From Zeimonas arvi (GTDB lineage: Bacteria; Pseudomonadota; Gammaproteobacteria; Burkholderiales; Burkholderiaceae_E), in assembly GCF_008039575.1 (NCBI RefSeq), contig NZ_VDUY01000007.1:124001-188000 (forward strand): a stretch of 64,000 nucleotides of DNA, given 5' to 3'. Below the pieces are notes generated by a model. That model was not told where the DNA came from and did no database searches. It saw only the letters and a list, made by a program, of their open reading frames with translations. How positions within the stretch are numbered: the first letter of the stretch is position 1; each line of letters begins with the position of its first letter. Shown piece after piece: positions 58,810-64,000 of the stretch. The position numbers and the translations under genes were made by a program.

Positions 58810-61715
58810 CAGGCAGTCCTCCCCGCGCCGTCGAGATCGCCGGCAGCGTCGTCGTCGCCGGGCTGGCGGTGCGCCCGCAGCGACTGGTGGGCGAGCGCCA
58901 CCAGCATCAGTATCGTGGTCCCGACCACCACCGCGAATACGCCCAGGTCGAACACGAAGGCGCTCGGCAGGTGCAGCTCGCCGACGATCGGCCAGTTCAC
59001 GTGCGCGGTGTGCGTGGTCAGGAAGGGGTGGCCGAACAGCCACGCGCCCAGCCCGGTCGCGCAGGCGAGCAGCAGGCCGAAACCCAGCCATCGGTGCGGT
59101 CGCAGGTTCAGGTGCTTCTCGACCCACACCGTGCCGGCCAGCATGTACTGCACCAGGATCGCCACCGCGAAGACGAGGCCCGCCACGAAACCGCCGCCGG
59201 GCAGGTTGTGGCCGCGCAAGAACAGGTACACGGCGAACACGCCCATGAAGGGGAGCAGCAGGCGAAGGTAGATGCCCGGCACCAGCAGGTAGCCGCTGTT
59301 GGCCTGTTCGGCCGGGGTCTGGCTGCTTGCCGGGTCGTGCAGGAATCGCTGCTGGGGCGGGATGCCCGCGCTCTCGGGCGCGGGGCGGAAGCGGCGCAGC
59401 AGCGCGTAGACGGTGAGCGCGACGACGGCGAGCACGGTGATCTCGCCGAGGGTGTCGAAGCTGCGGAAGTCCACCAGCAGCACGTTCACCACGTTGCTGC
59501 CGCCGCCGCCCGTGAGCGCGTTCAGCAGGAAGAAGTCGGCGATCGTGTCAGTGGGCGGACGCGACAGCACCGCATAGGTGATCGCAGCCAGGGCGAGGCC
59601 GCCGCCGACCGCGATCGAGAGGTCGCGCGCCCGTCGCAGCCAGACCCGGTGCAGTGGCTGTGGCGGCGTGGCGATCGACTCGAGCCGCGGCGGAAGCCAG
59701 CGCAGGCCGAGCAGGATCAGGACCGTGGTGACGGTTTCCACCATCAACTGGGTCAGGGCCAGGTCGGGCGCGGACAGCCACAGGAAGGTGGCCGCGGTGA
59801 CGATGCCGGTCCCGCCGATCAAGGTGAGCGCGGCCAGGCGATGATACTTGGCCATCCAGGCCCCGACGATCGCGCAGGCTCCGCCGATCGTCCAGATCCC
59901 CGCGAAGAGCAGATCGAAGTCCCGGAGCGGAATGGTCGTCCAGGCAGGGAGCGCCCCGGCCAGCAGCGGCGGGACGGTCAGCAGCGCGATCATCATCAGC
60001 AGCAACTGGGTCTGCAGCCGCCGGGTGCCGACGCGCCGCAGCAGCCACTCAGCCCCGCGCATGATCTGGAGCATCGTCGATTCGTAGGCCTGGGCGGCGT
60101 TGAAGCGATGGATCAGCGGCACGTGCTCGCGCTGCTGCGGGTCCAAGCGGCTGCGCAGCACGACGTACAGAACCACCCCTCCTGCCAGGGCAACCAGGCT
60201 CATCAGCAGCGGCAGATTGAAGCCGTGCCACACCGCGAGGTCGTATGCCGGAGTCGCGTCGCCGAGGGTCGCGGTGACCGCGAGCTTCAGCACCGGGCCG
60301 ATGCTCAGCCCGGGGGCGATGCCCACCACCAGGCAACCGAGCACCAACAGCTCCACTGGAAAGCGCATCCAGCGCGGTGGCTCGTGCGGGACGCGAGGGA
60401 GGTCGCGCGCCGGAGGCCCGAAGAAGACCGAGATGAAGCGCAGCGAGTAGGCCACGCTGAACATGCCCATCGCCACCGCGGCGTAGGACATCGACCAGTC
60501 TCGGTCGCCGCCCACGTGGATCGTCTCGGCGAAGAACATCTCCTTGGACAGGAATCCGTTCAGCAGCGGCACGCCGGCCATCGCGGCGCTGGCCACGATC
60601 GCCAGGGCGGCGGTGATCGGCAGTTGGTGGCGAAGACCGCGCAGCACGCGCAGGTCGCGAGTGCCGGTCTCGTGGTCGATGATGCCGGCCGCCATGAACA
60701 GCGAGGCCTTGAAGGTCGCGTGGTTCAGGATGTGGAAGATGGCAGCGACGATCGCGAGCGGCGTGCCGATGCCGATCAGCACGGTGATCAGGCCGAGATG
60801 GCTGATCGTGGAGTACGCCAGCAGGCCCTTCAGGTCGTGCTGGAAGATCGCGATGAAGGCGCCGATCAGCAACGTGCACACGCCGGCGCCGCCGACGATC
60901 CAGGTCCACTCGGGGGTGCCGGCCAGCGCGGGCCACAGCCTGACCAGCAGGAAGACTCCGGCCTTTACCATCGTCGCTGAATGAAGATACGCGGACACCG
61001 GCGTCGGGGCGGCCATCGCGTGGGGCAGCCAGAAATGGAAGGGAAACTGGGCGCTCTTGGTCAGCGCGCCCAGCGCGACCAGGCCGAGCGCGGGGAGGTA
61101 CAGATCGTGTCCGCGGATCCGGTCGCCGGCCGCCAGCACCTCATCGAGGTCGTAACTGCCGACGACGTGGCCGATGACCAGAACCCCGGCGAGCAGACAA
61201 AGCCCTCCGGTGGCAGTGACGGTGAACGCCATGCGCGCACCGCGCCGGGCGTCGGCGCGATGATGCCAGTAGCCGATCAGCAGGAATGAGGTGAGGCTGG
61301 TGAGCTCCCAGAACACCACCAGCTGGACGAGGTTGCCGGACAGCACCACGCCCAGCATCGAGCCCATGAAGGCCAGCAGGAAGGAGAAGAAACGCGGGAC
61401 CGGATCCTCGGGCGACATGTAGTAACGCGCATACAGCACCACCAGCAGGCCGATGGCGAGCACCAGGAGCGCGAACACCCAGGCCAGGCCGTCGACCCGC
61501 AGGACGAATGAGAGTCCCTGCGCCGGCAGCCAGGCGAACTCCTCGCGCAGGACCTCGCCGCGCGAGACCTCTGGAAGCAGCGCCAGCGCGATCGCCAGGC
61601 CGCACACCGCCACCGCGATCGCCAGCCAGGATTCGCGGTTGCGGGCATCCTGCGGCAACAGGGCCGCGACGATGCTTCCGATGAACGGCAAGAGGACGAG
61701 CGAGGCGAGCAGCAT
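58809..61715 (-). CDS. phaAB: Pha/Mrp antiporter fused subunit AB
   Basis: A 968-aa membrane protein joining MrpA (NuoL-like, helices 1 to about 21) and MrpB. The MrpA part has LVVFWELTSLTSFLLIGYW with the TM5 Glu, ALTKSAQFPFHFWLPHAM with the TM7 Lys and HDLKGLLAYSTISHLG. The MrpB part near residue 800 onward has FLRGHNLPGGGFVAGLVFAVAIL and a Glu/His-rich loop. The fusion is usual for Rhizobium-type Pha and Pseudomonas systems; the six genes here are the seven-subunit equivalent. The function is Na+ or K+ efflux in exchange for protons, supporting alkaline and salt tolerance. Start: ATG 61715; upstream in-frame codons lack conservation. Confidence 0.94.
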   Translation of the reverse strand: MLLASLVLLPFIGSIVAALLPQDARNRESWLAIAVAVCGLAIALALLPEVSRGEVLREEFAWLPAQGLSFVLRVDGLAWVFALLVLAIGLLVVLYARYYMSPEDPVPRFFSFLLAFMGSMLGVVLSGNLVQLVVFWELTSLTSFLLIGYWHHRADARRGARMAFTVTATGGLCLLAGVLVIGHVVGSYDLDEVLAAGDRIRGHDLYLPALGLVALGALTKSAQFPFHFWLPHAMAAPTPVSAYLHSATMVKAGVFLLVRLWPALAGTPEWTWIVGGAGVCTLLIGAFIAIFQHDLKGLLAYSTISHLGLITVLIGIGTPLAIVAAIFHILNHATFKASLFMAAGIIDHETGTRDLRVLRGLRHQLPITAALAIVASAAMAGVPLLNGFLSKEMFFAETIHVGGDRDWSMSYAAVAMGMFSVAYSLRFISVFFGPPARDLPRVPHEPPRWMRFPVELLVLGCLVVGIAPGLSIGPVLKLAVTATLGDATPAYDLAVWHGFNLPLLMSLVALAGGVVLYVVLRSRLDPQQREHVPLIHRFNAAQAYESTMLQIMRGAEWLLRRVGTRRLQTQLLLMMIALLTVPPLLAGALPAWTTIPLRDFDLLFAGIWTIGGACAIVGAWMAKYHRLAALTLIGGTGIVTAATFLWLSAPDLALTQLMVETVTTVLILLGLRWLPPRLESIATPPQPLHRVWLRRARDLSIAVGGGLALAAITYAVLSRPPTDTIADFFLLNALTGGGGSNVVNVLLVDFRSFDTLGEITVLAVVALTVYALLRRFRPAPESAGIPPQQRFLHDPASSQTPAEQANSGYLLVPGIYLRLLLPFMGVFAVYLFLRGHNLPGGGFVAGLVFAVAILVQYMLAGTVWVEKHLNLRPHRWLGFGLLLACATGLGAWLFGHPFLTTHTAHVNWPIVGELHLPSAFVFDLGVFAVVVGTTILMLVALAHQSLRAHRQPGDDDAAGDLDGAGRTA

Positions 61716-61842
61716 CGATGTTGCAGCGGTTGGCGATCGGGCCTGCGAGCACGGGCGGAAGGCGTCGGCGGGGATGGGACGGCGAGGCATTGCCTGCTCG
61801 CGCCGGGCCGACCGACATGCGCATGATAACGACAGCGCGGCC

Positions 61843-62169
61843 CTAATCGCCGGCGGCGAACTTCATGAGGAGGATGCCCGCCACGATCAGGCTCGCGGCC
61901 AGCACGCGAAGCGGCGTCCGCGGCTCGCCGAGCGCCACGATGCCGACGACGAAGGCGCCGATCGCGCCGATTCCCGTCCACACCGCATACGCGGTGCCGA
62001 GCGGCATCATGCGCATCGCCATGGCCATGGCCAGCAAGGCGAAGCTCGCGATCATGACGACCAGGGTGACGACGGAAGGAATCGGCCTCGTGAATCCGGC
62101 CGACTGCTTCATCGAGTACGCCCAGACGACTTCGAGGATTCCGGCGACGAGCAACGAGATCCAGGCCAT
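61843..62169 (-). CDS. gdx: Guanidinium exporter Gdx-type SMR protein with a riboswitch leader
   Basis: A 108-aa, four-helix membrane protein of the SMR family. Glu13 (VAGILEVVWAYSM), SAGFTRP and MPLGTAYAVWTGIGAIGAF identify the SugE/Gdx branch, which exports guanidinium against protons. The start ATG 62169 has the SD-like AGAAGAG 5 bp upstream. The leader from about 62173 to 62242 fits a guanidine-II riboswitch, which strongly supports the guanidinium assignment over drug export. The first Gdx copy in this window (26901) lacks such a leader, so the two may respond differently. Confidence 0.92.
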   Translation of the reverse strand: MAWISLLVAGILEVVWAYSMKQSAGFTRPIPSVVTLVVMIASFALLAMAMAMRMMPLGTAYAVWTGIGAIGAFVVGIVALGEPRTPLRVLAASLIVAGILLMKFAAGD

Positions 62170-62172
62170 GGC

Positions 62173-62242
62173 GGCTCTTCTCACGAGAGAGCCGGGCCGT
62201 CCCGGGGCATGTTCCCGAAGTGGGGGAGGTCGTCCGCCTGGG
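62173..62242 (-). promoter_or_regulatory. Guanidine-II (mini-ykkC) riboswitch candidate upstream of gdx
   Basis: On the minus strand, two hairpins both show a GG-ACGR-CC core, the mini-ykkC signature. Hairpin 1 is GGCGG-ACGA-CCTCC (62238-62225, one mismatch) and hairpin 2 is CCGGG-ACGG-CCCGG (62205-62192), with a ~19-nt linker. Next, GGCTCT (62193-62188) can pair with AGAGCC (62178-62173), which contains the ribosome site, and this pairing shares bases with hairpin 2. Ligand-stabilised hairpin 2 would therefore free the ribosome site and switch translation on. Found by eye; a covariance search was not possible. Confidence 0.7.
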
Positions 62243-62294
62243 CGCCGGTCGGTGACTTGCCGACGCGCGGCACGGCTTGCCGCTTGAGAGATTC

Positions 62295-62342
62295 TGGTGG
62301 GCGGCACAGGGTTCGAACCTGTGACCCCTGCCGTGTGAAGGC
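62295..62342 (-). tRNA. tRNA-Val(CAC) 3' fragment: attachment-site remnant
   Basis: On the minus strand the sequence gives the 3' half of tRNA-Val: anticodon loop TTCACAC (anticodon CAC), stem GGCAG, GGGTC, the T-arm ACAGG-TTCGAAC-CCTGT, GCCGCCC and ACCA (CCA at 62297-62295). The identity stops after the anticodon loop: the 5' arm (ACGCC) no longer pairs, and no GGGCGGC acceptor strand follows. This is the duplicated att core left by integration of the element to the right. It is not a working tRNA. Confidence 0.85.
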
Positions 62343-62470
62343 GTTCCAGCGACGTATTTACGTCATCTCCAGCCGATGGGTATCGCGCTGAAAGCCGCGT
62401 CAGTGCTTGATCTGCAGCCATTCTCGTATTTCTTCATCCACCCTGATACTCTCCCTGAAATGGAGTACAT
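62343..62470. mobile_element. Left end of the integrated element, between att core and integrase
   Basis: A 128-bp stretch with no gene. It begins where tRNA identity ends. It contains the inverted repeat at 62351-62364 and, directly before the integrase, two copies of TGGAGTAC (62461-62468 and 62472-62479). It probably holds recombinase or excisionase binding sites and the integrase promoter. Confidence 0.6.
62351..62364. repeat. Inverted repeat next to the att core
   Basis: GACGTA, TT, TACGTC: 6-bp arms with a 2-bp spacer, 9 bp inside the element from the tRNA remnant. It could be an arm-type or accessory-factor binding site for the integrase. Confidence 0.5.
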
Positions 62471-63697
62471 GTGGAGTACGGAGTGGGCGCGCAGATCAAG
62501 ATCACCAAGCAGTTCATCGACGAGATCACGGCCAACGGCGAGCGACAAGTCTTCCGCGACAGTGAGTGTAAAGGTTTGCAGCTGCGGGTGAGCCCCGCTG
62601 GCCGAAAGGTTTGGGCGTACGACTACCGCGACCCGGCAGGCAAGCGCCAGACCTTCACGGTGGGCGATGCCGACCGCGTGTCGCCGGGCGAGGCTCGCAA
62701 GAAGGTGCGGGCGCTCGGCGAAGACCCAGCCGCCGAGAAACGCGCGGAGAAGGTCGAGGCTGCGAAGGCCGGCTCGCGCACGCTGCGGGCCTACCTCGAA
62801 GGCCGGTACTGGGATGACCATCTGAAGCGGGCCCGCAGCGGCGAGGCCACGAAGAAGCGAATCCTCGCCGCCTGGGCGCCTCTCCTCGACACCGACATGG
62901 CCGGCCTGTCCGTCGAGAAGGTCGCCGCTCACCGACTGAAGCGGCTCGACGCGGGGGTCAAGCCCCAGACGCTGAACCGCGACCGCACGGCGCTCCTCGC
63001 TCTCGTCAATCACGCGGTCGACGCGAGACTGATCGACCGCAACCCTCTCGACGACTCCCGGTTCAAGCCCTTCACCGCTCGGACTGCTGTGCGCGTCTCC
63101 GACGACAAGCGGGTGCGCTTCCTTGGCCAGCGCGACAAGGACGAGGACTTCCGCGACGAGCACGGTAAGAAGGTCGGTGAGCGGGAGCGGTTCACCGCGG
63201 CGCTGGCTGACTCGGCCACGCCGGACTACCTGCGCCGACTGGTCACGCTGGCGCTGCACACTGGTATGCGACGCGGGGAGATGTTCAAGCTGCGCTGGTC
63301 GGAGGTGTCGATCGAGCGGGGTGACCTGCGCGTCCTGGGTGACACGGCGAAGACCGGCGAGGGCAGGGTGATCCCGCTGAACGCGCAGGCGCTCGCGGTC
63401 CTGCGCGAGTTGCGCGAGGAGAAGGCTCCGACGCAGACGCTGGTCTTCGTGAACCCGGACACCGACGACGCGTTCACGACGCTCAAGCGGTCGTGGGCGT
63501 CGCTGGTGAACCGGGCCAAGGTCGCCGACTTCACGCTGCACGACTGCCGGCATGACTTCGCCAGCCGCCTCGTGCAGGCCGGCGTCCCGCTGGAGGTTGT
63601 GCGCGACCTGCTTGGGCACTCCTCGATCACTCTCACCGAGCGGTACGCGCACCTCGCGCCGCACCAGGCAGTCAGCGCGGTGGCGAAGCTGGTCTGA
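62471..63697 (+). CDS. int: Tyrosine-type integrase
   Basis: A 408-aa phage/island integrase. The N-terminal arm-binding domain (DUF4102-like, LRVSPAGRKVWAYDYRDPAGKRQ) is followed by a SAM-like core-binding domain (about 105-195). The catalytic domain has Arg267 (TGMRRGE), Lys294 (DTAKTGEGR), His357-x-x-Arg360 (HDCRHDF), His383 (LLGHSS) and nucleophile Tyr392 (TERYAH), so it looks active. The start is GTG 62471 or the in-frame GTG 62483. An insert between residues 215 and 245 (rich in Asp, Glu and Lys) is longer than usual. Codon use is close to that of the chromosome. It sits 128 bp from the tRNA-Val remnant, which is its likely target. Confidence 0.93.
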   Translation: MEYGVGAQIKITKQFIDEITANGERQVFRDSECKGLQLRVSPAGRKVWAYDYRDPAGKRQTFTVGDADRVSPGEARKKVRALGEDPAAEKRAEKVEAAKAGSRTLRAYLEGRYWDDHLKRARSGEATKKRILAAWAPLLDTDMAGLSVEKVAAHRLKRLDAGVKPQTLNRDRTALLALVNHAVDARLIDRNPLDDSRFKPFTARTAVRVSDDKRVRFLGQRDKDEDFRDEHGKKVGERERFTAALADSATPDYLRRLVTLALHTGMRRGEMFKLRWSEVSIERGDLRVLGDTAKTGEGRVIPLNAQALAVLRELREEKAPTQTLVFVNPDTDDAFTTLKRSWASLVNRAKVADFTLHDCRHDFASRLVQAGVPLEVVRDLLGHSSITLTERYAHLAPHQAVSAVAKLV

Positions 63698-63712
63698 CGC
63701 TGCCGGTAGCGA

Positions 63713-63769
63713 ATCCTCCCCGGCGTGGCACTAGATGTAGTGGTGCCCGGGAGGATGGGGTTGGTTTTT
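63713..63769 (+). terminator. Hairpin with T-run downstream of the integrase
   Basis: Outer arms ATCCTCCC (63713-63720) and GGGAGGAT (63749-63756), inner GGC/GCC and CACTA/TAGTG around the loop GATG. TTTTT follows at 63765-63769, 8 bp after the stem. It begins 15 bp after the integrase stop, so it most likely ends its transcript. Confidence 0.6.
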
Positions 63770-63793
63770 CGTGTATACTCCCCATCGAGCGAT

Positions 63794-63991
63794 GAGCAGC
63801 TGCGGCGAACGCTGCTCGGAATGCGCGGTGCTGACCCGCCAAATGTCAGCGCCTCGCACCCGGTTCGCACCGGGCCCGTGAGGGATAGTTGCGAACGACG
63901 AGCGTACTGGTAGACGCCCTGCGCAAGTCGGATCGGCAGCACTTAGGCGGTGGCTTTGGGATGCCCGCCCGCGGAAGGTGACCCGCCTTCC
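63794..63991. other. Run of five stem-loops without a gene (candidate structured RNA or element cargo start)
   Basis: The last 303 bp after the integrase have no supported coding region. Beyond the terminator are GAGCAGC/GCTGCTC (63794-63800, 63811-63817), GCTGAC/GTCAGC (63830-63835, 63845-63850), CCCGGT-TCGC-ACCGGG (63859-63874), GGCGG/CCGCC (63946-63950, 63965-63969) and GGAAGG/CCTTCC (63973-63978, 63986-63991). A TATACT at 63774-63779 could be a -10. Type unknown. Confidence 0.4.
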
Positions 63992-64000
63992 TGCCCCTGG

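Noticed and set aside
62295-62370. A complete tRNA-Val gene
   Set aside because: Only the part from the anticodon loop to CCA is present; no D-arm or 5' acceptor strand can be found to the right.
62376-62591. Short plus-strand ORF (71 codons) overlapping the integrase start
   Set aside because: Out of frame with the integrase, Ser/Arg-rich after the overlap, and no ribosome site stands out.
1-64000. CRISPR arrays, rRNA genes and complete insertion sequences
   Set aside because: No regularly spaced direct repeats, no rRNA-like sequence and no transposase gene were seen on reading through.

Overview
The window is about 70% GC, with strong G/C bias at third codon positions, densely packed genes and many 4-bp ATGA overlaps. 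The gene content points to a sulfur-oxidising betaproteobacterium, most likely Burkholderiales: a DUF2863 protein, the gloB-methyltransferase-rnhA-dnaQ neighbourhood, a soxCDYZAXB-type operon, a TAXI-TRAP transporter, a Bug-family (TctC) receptor and a fused PhaAB antiporter. Species cannot be named from sequence alone.

Left part (1-14.3 kb): the 3' end of a dual ATPase of a peptide ABC importer, then mltD, gloB, a SAM methyltransferase, rnhA, dnaQ and the DUF2863 gene. This housekeeping block is interrupted by cfa, by an aminotransferase, and by an RND efflux pair of adaptor and permease.

Centre-left (14.3-25.6 kb): a thiosulfate-oxidation regulon. A soxS-like thioredoxin gene is divergent from soxR-soxC-soxD-soxY-soxZ-soxA-soxX-soxB-tlpA/soxW-GlcG-like-soxH-like. 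The soxR side has a near-consensus sigma70 promoter (TTGACC, 17 bp, TATAGT) whose spacer is filled by two overlapping ATAT-ended palindromes, a natural site for the ArsR-type repressor SoxR. A phospholipase A gene (pldA) follows.

Middle (25.6-41.7 kb): class II aldolase, arfB, a Gdx-type SMR exporter, and a four-gene operon of an enolase paralogue with two altered active-site residues, an APH-like kinase, a DUF2868 membrane protein and a DUF3482 GTPase. Next come a small cytochrome c, a pentenoate-hydratase-family gene, an operon of LEA-like lipoprotein, acyl-CoA ligase and alcohol dehydrogenase, and a TAXI-TRAP system followed by a broken ATP-grasp gene.

Right part (41.7-62.2 kb): an ergothioneine-type pair (egtB/senA family plus egtD), a methyltransferase, an AMP-forming ligase, a denD-hydroxyacid dehydrogenase-TctC operon, an Hfq-like protein with a non-canonical Sm2 motif, enoyl-CoA hydratase, an SLC13 transporter with TrkA-C domains, an aldo/keto reductase, a GST, an HMCES-type peptidase and a seven-subunit-equivalent Pha/Mrp antiporter operon (phaAB-C-D-E-F-G). 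A second Gdx gene has an upstream leader that fits a guanidine-II (mini-ykkC) riboswitch.

Right edge (62.3-64 kb): the 3' half of tRNA-Val(CAC) is left as an attachment-site remnant, followed by a tyrosine integrase, a terminator-like hairpin and a run of stem-loops with no gene. This is the left end of an integrated element whose cargo lies beyond the window.
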